Assembly: GCF_005405925.1 (NCBI RefSeq)
Contig: NZ_BJHV01000001.1
Location: 1,736,001-1,800,000, forward strand
DNA: 64,000 bases
Origin: Streptomyces antimycoticus
GTDB taxonomy: Bacteria > Actinomycetota > Actinomycetes > Streptomycetales > Streptomycetaceae
Direction: 5' to 3'
Shown here: piece after piece, positions 50,968 through 61,209 of the stretch
How positions within the stretch are numbered: position 1 is the stretch's first letter
How the letters are laid out: each line of letters starts with the position of its first letter
Made by a program: the position numbers and the translations under genes
Notes under the pieces: model-generated
Told to the model about the DNA's origin: nothing
What the model saw: only the letters and a program-made list of their open reading frames with translations
Databases searched by the model: none

Positions 50968-52301
50968 TCGGCCGTCTCCCAGGGAATCCGCGCGGTCAGA
51001 CGGAAGATCCCGCCCGGGCGCTGTTCGGTGGTCAGCGTGCCCTCCACCTCGGCCAGGCGCTCGCGCAGCCCCGGCAGGCCGCTGCCGGTGCCGTGCCGGG
51101 GGGCCGTAACTGCCCCGTCGTTCTCCATGACGAGCGCCACCCAGCCCGAGACCGTCGCGCGCACCGACACCTCGCAGCGCGAAGCGCCCTGCGCATGGCG
51201 GAGCATGTTCGTCGTGCCCTCGCGGACCACCCAGCCGAGCGCCGCCTGCGTGTGTACGGGCAGCCGTGCCGCCGGGCCGTTCTCGATCCGGCAGTCGATC
51301 CCGGCCGCCTCCAGTACGGACCGGGCCCCGGCCAGCTCGGCGAGCAGGTCGGCGGTGCGGTAGCCGCGGACCACCGCGCGGATCTCCCGCTGCGACTCCT
51401 GCGCGATGTGCTGCACCTCCTCCATCTGGGCCACCGCCTCTTCCCGGCCCCGCCGCGCCAGCTGCACCGCGAGCTCGCTCTTCAGCGCCACCACCGCGAG
51501 GTTGCGGCCGAGCACATCGTGCAGGTCGCGGCCGAAGCGCAGCCGCTCCTCCGCGACGGCCAGCCGTGCCTGTGTCGCCCGCGCCTTGGCGAGCTCCTCG
51601 ATCAGCCGCACGCTCCAGCCGGTGACCCGCATCCCCGCGGCCATGAACGGCACCATGAAGAGGATCCCGCCGAACGCGAAGGCCAGCAGCTCCCCCGACA
51701 GCCCGCTCGCCATCGCCGCGCCGAGGGCCGCCACCGGCACCGCCCCGACCAGCACCACCCCGGTGCGGGGCGGCAGTGCCAGCATCGGCGGGCCCGCGTA
51801 GAACATCATCAGCCAGATCAGATAGGTCACCAGGTCCCGGTCGCCGATGCGGCCGGCGGTCAGCAGCGCGCAGCCCACCGCGGCCATGGCCACGGTGACG
51901 GCGACGTACAGCGCGACCAGCCCGACCGGGCGGGGTCCGGCACCGAGGTAGCGGCGCAGGGCCGCACGGGAGAGCAGCAGATGGACGCCGACGTGTGCCG
52001 CGCCCACCGCCGCCACCAGGGACGACCCGAGCGCGCCGGCGTCCGACGTCTTGACCCAGAACGCCCACAGCGCGGCCTCGGCGGCGACGAAGGCGGCGAG
52101 GGTGCCGAAAGTCCAGCGGCGGTAGCGCTCGGGGCCGTCCGGGCCCCCGAGCCGCTCCACCCAGGTCTCCACGCTCATGCTCCCCGGCCCCGTCACCGCG
52201 GGCCGCGACACCTCCGGCTCCGACACCTCGGTCCCCGCCACCTCCGGCCCTGCCATCACGGGCTCCGCCACCACTGGCTCCATCACCTCGGGCTCCGCCA
52301 C
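50964..52301 (-). CDS. Sensor histidine kinase (HisKA_3 type)
   Basis: A 445-residue membrane kinase. Residues about 60-210 form five or six hydrophobic helices. The dimerisation helix RFGRDLHDVLGRNLAVVALKSE holds the phospho-acceptor His, and the ATPase domain has VVREGTTNMLRHA (N box) and GTGSGLPGLRERL (G box). The first 40 residues are a Glu/Pro/Val repeat (AEPEV-type) without membrane segment. GTG 52301 follows GGGAG; ATG 52178 (MSVETW) is the alternative that omits the repeat. It is 18 bases after the permease. Confidence 0.9.
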   Translation of the reverse strand: MAEPEVMEPVVAEPVMAGPEVAGTEVSEPEVSRPAVTGPGSMSVETWVERLGGPDGPERYRRWTFGTLAAFVAAEAALWAFWVKTSDAGALGSSLVAAVGAAHVGVHLLLSRAALRRYLGAGPRPVGLVALYVAVTVAMAAVGCALLTAGRIGDRDLVTYLIWLMMFYAGPPMLALPPRTGVVLVGAVPVAALGAAMASGLSGELLAFAFGGILFMVPFMAAGMRVTGWSVRLIEELAKARATQARLAVAEERLRFGRDLHDVLGRNLAVVALKSELAVQLARRGREEAVAQMEEVQHIAQESQREIRAVVRGYRTADLLAELAGARSVLEAAGIDCRIENGPAARLPVHTQAALGWVVREGTTNMLRHAQGASRCEVSVRATVSGWVALVMENDGAVTAPRHGTGSGLPGLRERLAEVEGTLTTEQRPGGIFRLTARIPWETAE

Positions 52302-52319
52302 CTCAGGCTCCCGCCGCTC

Positions 52320-53135
52320 TCAACTCCGCGGTCCCCAGCGGAACCGCCGACGCACAGCGAACACTGCCAGGCCCGTCCATGCCAGCGCGAGGATCACCGC
52401 CCGGAGCTGATCCATAGCGGCCAGGTCATCCGTCCAGCCGCCCCGCAGCAGATCCATCACCGGCGAGAACGGCAGCCAGGCGGCGATGTCGGCCATGGTG
52501 TCCGGCATCACCTCACGCGGCGCGAAGACCCCGGAGCCGGCCATGGTCACCAGCAAGAACGGCAGAAACGTCATCTGGGCACTCTCCGATGTCCGGGTGA
52601 AGGCCGCCGTCAGCGCCGCCCCGGCGACCAGCATGGCCACGCCACTGAGCAGACCGAGCACCGCCAGGTGCGGTGCGGCCGGTTCGTCCGCGTCGAGGAA
52701 CGCGGTCATCCCGACCGCCAGCAGCAGGGACTGCACGACCGCCAGCAGGAACGCCGGGAGCGCGCTGCCGACGAGGATCTCCCAGTCGCGTACCTCGCCA
52801 CTGCGCAGCCGCTTGAGCACCAGGCCCTCGCGGCGCACCACGTACACGCCGACCAGGTAGGTGTAGACGGAGAAGAGCAGCGCCGTGGCCAGCGCGGCGG
52901 GCAGCATGACGGTGGCCACCGACAGGCCGGTGCCACCCAGGTCCAGCTCCTCGACCGTGCCGCGCATCGCGAAGGCCATCACGCTGGGCAGGACCACCGC
53001 GGTGACCAGGGACGCCTTGCTGCGCAGCAGCAGCGTCAGCTCGGCGCGGCCGAGGGCGGTCATACGGTCGGCGGCGGTGCGCCGGGTGGCCGTGGCCACG
53101 GACGTAGGTGCCGTACGGGCTGCTGACGTCGTCAT
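52320..53135 (-). CDS. ABC-2 type exporter permease
   Basis: A 271-residue membrane subunit of the ABC-2 class (DrrB/LinAB-like). About six hydrophobic helices are seen, beginning SLVTAVVLPSVMAFAM and ending AVILALAWTGLAVFAV, with MTFLPFLLVTMAGSGVFAP as the typical gate helix. AGGAGG precedes ATG 53135, which overlaps the ATPase stop codon as ATGA. Together with the ATPase and the two-component system it forms a typical drug or cell-envelope-stress export cassette. Confidence 0.9.
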   Translation of the reverse strand: MTTSAARTAPTSVATATRRTAADRMTALGRAELTLLLRSKASLVTAVVLPSVMAFAMRGTVEELDLGGTGLSVATVMLPAALATALLFSVYTYLVGVYVVRREGLVLKRLRSGEVRDWEILVGSALPAFLLAVVQSLLLAVGMTAFLDADEPAAPHLAVLGLLSGVAMLVAGAALTAAFTRTSESAQMTFLPFLLVTMAGSGVFAPREVMPDTMADIAAWLPFSPVMDLLRGGWTDDLAAMDQLRAVILALAWTGLAVFAVRRRFRWGPRS

Positions 53136-54057
53136 CGCGCCTCCTCGCTGTCCAGGCCCTTCGCGATCTCCATGAACGCCTCCTCCAAGGTGGCGGACCG
53201 GGCGTCGAGACCACGCAACTCCACGCCCCTGTCCCGGGCCCACACCAGCAGCGCCGTGGCCGTGCGCTGCAGATCGGTGGTCTCCAGCCGGACCGTCCCC
53301 CCGGTCTCCTCGTAGCTCGACACACCCAGCGGGGCGAGCGGCGGCACATCGCCCAGGAAGTGGTCCCTGGGCAGCTCGAAGCTCATCCGCGACGGCCGCT
53401 CGGCGACCACGTCGGCGACCCGCCCCGAGGTGGCGATCCGCCCCGCGTGCATGATGGCCAGCCGGTCGGCCAGTTGCTCGGCCTCTTCCAGATAGTGGGT
53501 GGTGAGCAGCACCGTCGTGCCCTGCTGCTTCAGCTCCCGGATCAGCTCCCAGGTCTCGCGGCGGGACTGCGCGTCCAGGCCGGTCGTCGGCTCGTCCAGG
53601 AACAGCACCTCGGGCCGTCCCAGCAGGGCCAGCGCGAGATCGAGGCGTCGGCGCTCGCCACCGGAGAGCTGCTTGACCCGCACCGCCCCCGCTTGGACAG
53701 CCGGGTCAGCTCCAGTGCCTCGGCCACGGGACGGGCGCCGCTGGTGCAGCCCGCCCACATGCGCGCGGTCTCGGTGACCGTCAGCTCCGTCGGGAAGCCG
53801 CCCTCCTGGAGCATCACCCCGATACGGGGGCGGACGGCGGCGCGTTCGCGGTACGGGTCGCGGCCGAGCACCCGGACGGTTCCGGCGGTGGGGGTGGCCT
53901 GCCCCTCCAAGACCTCGAGGGTGGAGGTCTTACCGGCCCCGTTGGTTCCCAGCAGCGCGAAGAGCTCACCGCGGGCGACCGTGAGGTCGATGCCGCGCAC
54001 GGCCTCGAAGCCCCGGTAGTGCCGCCGTAGGTCGGCGGTTTCGATCACAGTGTCCAT
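53132..54057 (-). pseudogene. ABC exporter ATP-binding protein, frameshifted in a G run
   Basis: ATPase subunit of the exporter. Frame 1 from ATG 54057 encodes Walker A (LGTNGAGKTSTLEVLEG) and the Q-loop (VMLQEGGFP) to LTRLSKRG. Frame 2 continues with VRVKQLSGGERRRLDLAL (signature), VLFLDEPTTGLDAQS (Walker B) and LLTTHYLEEAEQLADR (switch His). One extra G in the run at 53686-53690 would fuse them into a normal protein of about 308 residues. All motifs are intact either side, so sequencing error is a serious possibility and the gene may be functional. Confidence 0.85.
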
Positions 54058-54162
54058 GCGTTCCAGACTCCCGGCGCGGCGGGCCCGGTGGCAGTGCGGT
54101 CTGTCATGCGTCCATCTGACATCTGTCATGCGAACCCTGGAGATACGTCACCGGAGATGCCG

Positions 54163-55572
<1,410 letters not shown>

Positions 55573-55586
55573 CTACAATCGGGCGC

Positions 55587-56534
55587 ATGCTCAACTCGGG
55601 GCGGCTGCGGCTGCTCAGCCTGCTGGAAACCCTGGGTACCGTCCGCGCGGTCGCCGAGACGCTGCATCTGAGCGCCTCGACGGTGTCCCAGCAACTGGCG
55701 GTCCTGGAGACCGAGACCCGCTGCCGGCTGCTGGAGCGGACCGGGCGGAAGGTGCGGCTGACCCCGGCCGGACTGCTGCTGGCCCGTCGGGGCCGGGAGA
55801 TCCTGGACCAGATGGCCGAGGCCGAGGCCGAGTTGCACGCCCTGAACGACGAGCCCATCGGCACCGTACGGCTCGGGGCGTTCCAGAGCGCCATCTACCC
55901 CCTGGCGGTCCCGGCGGCGACCCGCCTGGCCACCACCCACCCGCGGCTGCACCTGGAACTGATCGAGCTGGAGCCGCATGAGAGCGGACCGGCCCTGCGC
56001 TCGGGGGAGGCGGACGTCATCGTCACCACCACCGACTACGCCGGCCTCTCCTGGGGCGCGGACCTCGAGATCATTCCCCTGGGAACCGACCCGATCGTGT
56101 TGGTGCTGCCACCCGACCACCCCCTCGCCGGCCGCACGACGGTGAACCTCGCGGCCTGCGCGGAGGAGACGTGGGCGTGTGACCGGCCGCGGTCGTACAT
56201 GGCGGATCTGACCGTACGGCTGTGCCGCGAGTCGGGCTTCGAACCCCGGGTGGCCTGCCGGTTCAGCAACTACCTGATGCTGCTGCAACACGTCGAGTCG
56301 GGCCGGTCGATCACCCTGCTGCCCGCCCTCGCCATCACACCGGACCACGCCGTCGCCACCCGGGAGCTGAGCACACCGGTGCACCGCAACGTCGCCATCG
56401 CGGTGCGCCGCGGCACAACGCGGCGCGCGGCGGTGCACGCGGTCGTCGCGGCGCTGCGCGACCACCCCGAACTCCCGGCCCTGTCCGCACCGCGCCAGCG
56501 CCCGGGCCGGGAACAAGGTGGCTTCGGTGCGTGA
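55587..56534 (+). CDS. LysR-family transcriptional regulator
   Basis: A 315-residue LysR regulator. The HTH is RLRLLSLLETLGTVRAVAETLHLSASTVSQQLAVLE and the effector domain starts at about residue 90 (GTVRLGAFQSAIYPLAVPAATRL), with the usual periplasmic-binding-like fold. It is transcribed away from the class III aminotransferase gene. The 110-base gap carries a short direct repeat AACCGTAC (about 55544 and 55557), a possible binding element. Confidence 0.92.
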   Translation: MLNSGRLRLLSLLETLGTVRAVAETLHLSASTVSQQLAVLETETRCRLLERTGRKVRLTPAGLLLARRGREILDQMAEAEAELHALNDEPIGTVRLGAFQSAIYPLAVPAATRLATTHPRLHLELIELEPHESGPALRSGEADVIVTTTDYAGLSWGADLEIIPLGTDPIVLVLPPDHPLAGRTTVNLAACAEETWACDRPRSYMADLTVRLCRESGFEPRVACRFSNYLMLLQHVESGRSITLLPALAITPDHAVATRELSTPVHRNVAIAVRRGTTRRAAVHAVVAALRDHPELPALSAPRQRPGREQGGFGA

Positions 56535-56667
56535 TACTTTCGGTGCCGCCGTGCGCTGCTGCGAACCGAGGAGGTGAGACCGATCAACGCTGTGACAGGT
56601 CGGGCCTCCTTCTCCCGCATGGTCCAGGGAGTGCCCGCGGAAGGCATCCCGAAAGGCTTGAAACGCC

Positions 56668-57399
56668 ATGCGCTTCACCTCCGAGACATCGTCCGACGGT
56701 GTCCGCGAACAGCTCTTCATCCTTGGTGAGATTCCCGGTGTGCTGTGGACACCGGAAGGTGCTGCCGGTACGCGTCCCCTGATCCTGATGGGGCACGGTG
56801 GCGGTCAGCACAAGAAGGCCCCCGACATCCTGACTCGCGCGCGCCGCTCTGTGGCGGAGTGCGGTTTCGCGGTGGCGGCGGTCGACGTGCCCGGGCATGG
56901 CGACCGTCCGGTGGTCGAGGAGTACGACCGGATCGCGACCGAGAACCAGGCTCGGGTGGCGGCCGGAGAAGAACTGGCCCCGCTCATCGCCGACTTCCAG
57001 GCACTGGTGGCCCGTCGGACCGTCCCCGAATGGCGGGCGGTCCTGGACGCGGTTCAGCGACTCGAACACGTCGGCCCCGGGCCGGTGGGCTACTGGGGGA
57101 TCTCGCTGGGGTGCGGACTCGGCGTTCCGTTCGTCGCCGCCGAACCCCGGGTCCGTGCGGCGGTGCTGGGCCTGGGTGGGGCTCTGGCCTCGGCCGGGGA
57201 CGCCGCGCGGATCACCGTCCCGGTGGAGTTCCTGGTGCAGTGGGACGATGAACGAGTGCCGCGGGCGGAGGGCTTGGCGCTGTTCGACGCCTTGGCCTCG
57301 GCCGAGAAGACGCTGCACGCCAACCCGGGCGGGCACGGGGACGTCCCGGCCTTCGAGCTGGACAGCGCGCTGCGGTTCTTCGCCCGGCACCTCGGCTGA
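56668..57399 (+). CDS. Dienelactone hydrolase-like alpha/beta hydrolase
   Basis: A 243-residue alpha/beta hydrolase. LILMGHGGGQHKK is the oxyanion region, WGISLGCGLGVPF the nucleophile elbow (Ser), QWDDERVPRAEG supplies the acid and NPGGHGDVP the catalytic His. The family covers small esterases and dienelactone hydrolases; no pathway neighbours fix the substrate. Bases 56535-56667 have no gene. A GC-rich terminator with a 20-bp tandem duplication follows. Confidence 0.88.
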   Translation: MRFTSETSSDGVREQLFILGEIPGVLWTPEGAAGTRPLILMGHGGGQHKKAPDILTRARRSVAECGFAVAAVDVPGHGDRPVVEEYDRIATENQARVAAGEELAPLIADFQALVARRTVPEWRAVLDAVQRLEHVGPGPVGYWGISLGCGLGVPFVAAEPRVRAAVLGLGGALASAGDAARITVPVEFLVQWDDERVPRAEGLALFDALASAEKTLHANPGGHGDVPAFELDSALRFFARHLG

Positions 57400-57404
57400 G
57401 AGCG

Positions 57405-57469
57405 CCCCCGGCCCGGCCGCGCCGATCGCGGCGCGGCCGGGCCGATCGCGGCGCGGCCGGGCCGGGGGC
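57405..57469. terminator. Terminator containing a 20-bp tandem duplication
   Basis: The outer stem CCCCCGGCCCGGCCGCG pairs with its complement ending at 57469. Inside, GCCGATCGCGGCGCGGCCGG occurs twice in perfect tandem (57421-57440 and 57441-57460). It lies between convergent hydrolase and glutamine-synthetase-like genes. Confidence 0.75.
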
Positions 57470-58825
57470 TCAGATGATCCGGGCGTATTCGTGGAACTCC
57501 CAGTCGGTGACGTATCGCTGGAACCTGGCCAGCTCATCACGCTTGAAGGTGAGGAAGGCATCGACGAAGGGCTTGCCGAGCACATCGGTGAGCTGGTGGT
57601 CGGCTTCGAGGGCGTCGAGTGCCTGGCCCAGGCCGGTCGGCAGCGCGGCGGCGGTGCCCCTGTCGTGGCCTTGTCCGGTCATCGGCGCCGGGGGCTCCTC
57701 GGCGGCGGCGATGCCCAGGTGGGCCGCGGCGAGCAGCCCGGCGATGGCGAGGTACGGGTTGGCGGTGGCATCGCCGAGGCGCGCTTCCAGACGGGTGGCG
57801 CCGCCGCGCTCGGGCGGGACGCGGACCAGGGCGTTGCGGTTGTCCAGGCCCCAGTTGATCAGCCAGGGGGCCGTCGTGTCCGGGCCGAAGCGCTTGTACG
57901 AGTTGACGGTGGGGTTGAGGAGCGCGGAGAGCGCGGGAGCGTGGGCGAGCGCTCCGGCCAGGGCGTGGCGAGCCGTGGCGGACAGCCCGTAGGCGTCCCG
58001 GGGCGCGTCGAAGACGTTGCGGCCGTCCGCGTCGACGAGGGAGAGGTGGAGATGGAAACCCGAGCCGCCTCCGTCGTTGAGCGGCTTGGCCATGAACGTG
58101 GCCAACCTGCCCTCCGCATGGGCGAGTTCCTTGATCGCGGCCTTGAAGCGAAAGGCCCGGTCGGCGGCGTCCAGCGCCTCGCAGTGGCTGAGGTTGATCT
58201 CGAACTGGCCGCTGTCGAACTCGCGGTTGCCGCCGCTGACGTCGAGCCCGAGGGCGTGCAGCGCGCGGACGGTCCGCAGGAGGTGGCCGTCCGGGTCGCC
58301 CTTGCGGCCGGTCGTATAGACGTGGCCCGGGGCGGGGGCGTAGCGCCGCCAGCCGACGGGCGAGGCCGGGTCGGGATCGAGCAGGACGTACTCCAGCTCC
58401 GGGCCCACGACCGCGGTCAGGTCCCCGTCGATCAGCAGGCCGATGACCTGACGCAGCAGATCCCGTGGCGATTCGGGCACGGGCAGTCCGGTGGCCGGGT
58501 CCCGGACGTCGCCGATGCACTCGGCCACACCCGGTTCCCACGGCAGCGGGACGAGCGTGGTGAGGTCGGGTCGTACGAGGATGTCCGGCATACCGGCTTC
58601 GAGGCCGCCCGCGATGTGCGAGTGATCGCCCAGTGCGCCCGTGTGATACACGGCGCGGCTGAAGGCGAGTCCATGGCCGACCGCATGGGGCAGGTGGTGC
58701 AGCAGGATGTCCCGGCTGCGGTCGGAGCCCATCATGTCGGGATAGGTGACCCGTACGACGTCGATGCCCTCGGCGGCGAGTGCCTCGGTCCGCTGGCGGA
58801 CGCGGTCGGCTGTCTCGGCGCTCAA
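57470..58825 (-). CDS. Glutamine synthetase-family ligase (gamma-glutamyl-amine type)
   Basis: A 451-residue GS-fold ligase in the size range of PuuA/GlnA3/GlnT-like enzymes that join glutamate to amines. VVGPELEYVLLDP supplies metal-site Glu residues, SGGNREFDSGQFEINLSHCEALDAAD is the conserved C-terminal-domain entry, GGGSGFHLHLSLVDADG carries the His loop and NSYKRFGPDTTAPWLINWGLDNRNALVRVP the ATP/substrate block. The adenylylation-site region of classical GlnA is not evident. TTG 58825 follows GCGGAG by six bases and gives the right N-terminus. It is divergent from the MarR/meta-cleavage genes. Confidence 0.87.
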   Translation of the reverse strand: MSAETADRVRQRTEALAAEGIDVVRVTYPDMMGSDRSRDILLHHLPHAVGHGLAFSRAVYHTGALGDHSHIAGGLEAGMPDILVRPDLTTLVPLPWEPGVAECIGDVRDPATGLPVPESPRDLLRQVIGLLIDGDLTAVVGPELEYVLLDPDPASPVGWRRYAPAPGHVYTTGRKGDPDGHLLRTVRALHALGLDVSGGNREFDSGQFEINLSHCEALDAADRAFRFKAAIKELAHAEGRLATFMAKPLNDGGGSGFHLHLSLVDADGRNVFDAPRDAYGLSATARHALAGALAHAPALSALLNPTVNSYKRFGPDTTAPWLINWGLDNRNALVRVPPERGGATRLEARLGDATANPYLAIAGLLAAAHLGIAAAEEPPAPMTGQGHDRGTAAALPTGLGQALDALEADHQLTDVLGKPFVDAFLTFKRDELARFQRYVTDWEFHEYARII

Positions 58826-58845
58826 TGGTCGCTCCGCAAAAGTTA

Positions 58846-58858
58846 TTTGATGCCAAAC
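58846..58858. promoter_or_regulatory. Operator-like site upstream of the GS-like gene
   Basis: TTTGATGCCAAAC matches the centre of the palindrome at 59661-59684 (TTTGGGGCCAAAC) at 11 of 13 positions and lies 21 bases before the TTG start, suggesting the same MarR regulator. Confidence 0.5.
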
Positions 58859-58958
58859 GGGAGGGCCCACACGATACGAGGCGGCTGGGCCGTCCACAAG
58901 GGATCGCCGCGATGCTGCCAGGGCGCGAACGCCCCGGCGCCCGGCACACCCGCGGCTA

Positions 58959-58978
58959 CATTTGATCGCGACCGAATG
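58959..58978. promoter_or_regulatory. Palindrome upstream of the MarR gene
   Basis: CATTTGATCGCGACCGAATG is a dyad with two mismatches per arm around TCGCGA, 43 bases before GTG 59021. It is a candidate autoregulatory site. Confidence 0.5.
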
Positions 58979-59020
58979 ACACGGCGGTCCCTGCCGCCCG
59001 CAGCCGAGGAGGATGCCATC

Positions 59021-59596
59021 GTGCCCGGGCGCCGCCGATCCATCACCGAGACCGAACAGGCCGTCCAGGAACGGCTCGGCGGCTTCGAGTTGCAGCGCGA
59101 ACAGATGGCCGCCGTCGCCAATATCCACCGCGCCGCCGCGGCCGTCCGCCAGCACCTGGAGAACTCCGTACTGCGCCCGCACGATCTGACCTGGACCGGG
59201 TTCGTGGTGCTGTGGGTGCTGTGGATCTGGGGCGAGGCCGAGACCTGGTCGGTCGCGGAGGAGGCGGGCATCTCCAAGGGGACGCTGACCGGGATCGCGC
59301 GCACTCTCGAGTCACGCCACCTGGTGGCCCGCACGCCCCACCCCGACGACGGCCGGCGTGTCCTGCTCTCGCTGACGCCCGAGGGCGAGGAGCTCATGGA
59401 GCGCCTCTTCCCCGCGTTCAACGCCGAGGAGGCGTTCGTCGCCACCCCGCTCAGCGCCGAGGACTGCCTGCGGCTCGCCAACGGGCTGCGCGCCATCGTG
59501 GCCCAGCTGGAGGAGCACGGCGAAGAGCGCCGACGGCAGCTGCTCGACGGAAGGGATCTGGCCCCGCGCCGTTCGGGGCGCCGCTCCCGTCAGTGA
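59021..59596 (+). CDS. MarR-family transcriptional regulator
   Basis: A 191-residue winged-helix regulator. Helices VRQHLENSVLRPHDLTWTGFVVLWVLWIWGE and WSVAEEAGISKGTLTGIARTLESRHLVARTPHPDDGRRVLLSLTPEGEEL show the full MarR HTH and wing. Members next to homoprotocatechuate genes (HpaR-like) respond to the aromatic substrate. GTG 59021 is chosen because AGGAGG (59006-59011) lies nine bases upstream; the ATG at 58976 would sit inside the palindrome. It probably controls both this cluster and the divergent GS-like gene. Confidence 0.9.
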   Translation: MPGRRRSITETEQAVQERLGGFELQREQMAAVANIHRAAAAVRQHLENSVLRPHDLTWTGFVVLWVLWIWGEAETWSVAEEAGISKGTLTGIARTLESRHLVARTPHPDDGRRVLLSLTPEGEELMERLFPAFNAEEAFVATPLSAEDCLRLANGLRAIVAQLEEHGEERRRQLLDGRDLAPRRSGRRSRQ

Positions 59597-59660
59597 CCAC
59601 GCCCCGGCACGGCGCCGGCGACCGAAGACGGCAACCTTGACCCCGTCTTGTGGCGGAGTT

Positions 59661-59684
59661 AGCTTGTTTGGGGCCAAACAAGCT
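59661..59684. promoter_or_regulatory. Perfect palindromic operator in front of the ALDH operon
   Basis: AGCTTGTTTGG (59661-59671) and CCAAACAAGCT (59674-59684) are perfect 11-bp arms around GG, 13 bases before the ALDH start and overlapping its leader. It is related to 58846-58858. Confidence 0.8.
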
Positions 59685-59697
59685 GGAGGATCGGGAC

Positions 59698-61209
59698 ATG
59701 CCCCAACAGCCGGACACAGCTGTGCACGAGGCGCGGATCGCCGGCGTCGCCGTCGACACCCGACACTGGATCGCCGGCCGGCGCGTGGCCTCCGCCGACA
59801 CCTTCCCCGACGTCTCGCCGATCGACGGCAGCACCCTGGCGCGCATCGCCCGCGGCGGCCCCACCGAGGCCGAGGCCGCCGTGGCCGCCGCGAAGGCCGC
59901 CTTCCCCGGCTGGGCCGCCACCCCCCGGGCCGAGCGCGCCCGCATCCTCCGCGCCATCGCCGACGGGGTGGAAAAGCGCCTCGAAGAGCTGGCCATCGTC
60001 GAGACCACCGACAACGGCGCGCTCCTGCGTTCGCACCGCCGGGGTGTGATGCCGCGCGTCGCCCGCAACTTCCGCTTCTTCGCGGAGTGGCTGCTGACAC
60101 TGGGCCACGAGGACTTCACCACCCACACCGGCGGCCCCGCCGCGCCCGGCCACACCAACCACGTCAGCTGGGACCCGGCGGGCCCCTGTGTGCTGATCAC
60201 CCCGTGGAACGCTCCGCTGATGCTGGCCACCTGGAAGGTCGCCCCGGCCCTGGCCGCCGGGAACACGGTGATCCTCAAGCCCGCGGAGTGGTCCCCGCTG
60301 ACCGCCTCGCTGCTCGCGGACATCGCGGCCGAGGCGGGACTGCCACCCGGTGTGCTCAATGTCGTCCAGGGCCACGGGGCCGAGATCGGCGACGACCTCA
60401 CCTGCCACCCGGACGTCCGCCGGATCAGCTTCACCGGCTCGGTGGCGACCGCCCGGCGCATCGCCGCCTCGGCCGCATCGAACCTGACCCCGCTGAGCCT
60501 GGAACTCGGCGGCAAATCACCGCTGTTGGTCTTCGCGGACGCGGATCTGGAGCTGGCCGTCGACCTGGCCGTGGAGCAGTTCGACAACGCCGGGCAGGTG
60601 TGTCTGGCCGCCACCCGCCTCCTCGTCGAGGAGTCGATCGCGGACGAGTTCACCGAGCGCTTCGTGGCGAAGGCCTCCCGGTTGCGGCAGGGCGATCCGC
60701 GCGAGGCGGCCACCGATATCGGGCCCACCATCCACCCCCGCCAGATCGAGCGGATCGACGGCTTTGTGCGGCGGGCGGTCGCGGCCGGTGCCCGCGTGGT
60801 CTTCGGTGGCGGCTCCCACGCCCGGCTCGGCGGTCTGTACTACCGGCCCACCCTCCTCACCGATGTCGCCCAGGACTCGGAGGTCGTCCAGGAGGAGGTC
60901 TTCGGCCCGGTCCTGACCCTGCAGACCTTCGTGGACGAGGCGGAGGCGATCCACCTCGCCAATGACACCCGCTTCGGGCTGGCCGCCACCGTCGCCACCG
61001 GCGACCACCGGCGGGCCGAGCGCGTCACCGCCGAGCTGGTGGCGGGCACGGTCTGGGTCAACTGCTTCTTCGTACGCGATCTGCGGGCGCCCTTCGGCGG
61101 CTCCCGCCTCTCCGGCGTCGGCCGCGAGGGCGGCACCTGGAGCTTCGACTTCTACTGCGATCTGAAGAACCGTGTGATGGCCCCGAAGGGATTCCACGAC
61201 CATGGGTGA
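59698..61209 (+). CDS. hpaE: Aldehyde dehydrogenase (5-carboxymethyl-2-hydroxymuconate semialdehyde dehydrogenase-like)
   Basis: A 503-residue NAD(P)-dependent dehydrogenase. The cofactor fold has TPWNAPLMLATWKVAPALAAGN and SFTGSVATARRIA. The catalytic Glu is in LSLELGGKSPLLVF and the catalytic Cys in FDNAGQVCLAATRLLVEE, followed by EEVFGPVLTLQTF. Position beside hpaD- and hpaG-like genes points to oxidation of the ring-cleavage semialdehyde. GGAGGATCGGGAC precedes ATG 59698. Its stop overlaps the next ATG by 8 bases. Confidence 0.88.
   Translation: MPQQPDTAVHEARIAGVAVDTRHWIAGRRVASADTFPDVSPIDGSTLARIARGGPTEAEAAVAAAKAAFPGWAATPRAERARILRAIADGVEKRLEELAIVETTDNGALLRSHRRGVMPRVARNFRFFAEWLLTLGHEDFTTHTGGPAAPGHTNHVSWDPAGPCVLITPWNAPLMLATWKVAPALAAGNTVILKPAEWSPLTASLLADIAAEAGLPPGVLNVVQGHGAEIGDDLTCHPDVRRISFTGSVATARRIAASAASNLTPLSLELGGKSPLLVFADADLELAVDLAVEQFDNAGQVCLAATRLLVEESIADEFTERFVAKASRLRQGDPREAATDIGPTIHPRQIERIDGFVRRAVAAGARVVFGGGSHARLGGLYYRPTLLTDVAQDSEVVQEEVFGPVLTLQTFVDEAEAIHLANDTRFGLAATVATGDHRRAERVTAELVAGTVWVNCFFVRDLRAPFGGSRLSGVGREGGTWSFDFYCDLKNRVMAPKGFHDHG

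Noticed and set aside
56897..59020. Upstream part of an 899-codon plus-strand frame that ends in the MarR gene
   Set aside because: Only the last 191 codons, after the AGGAGG at 59006, are MarR. The rest overlaps the hydrolase in another frame and is antisense to the GS-like gene.
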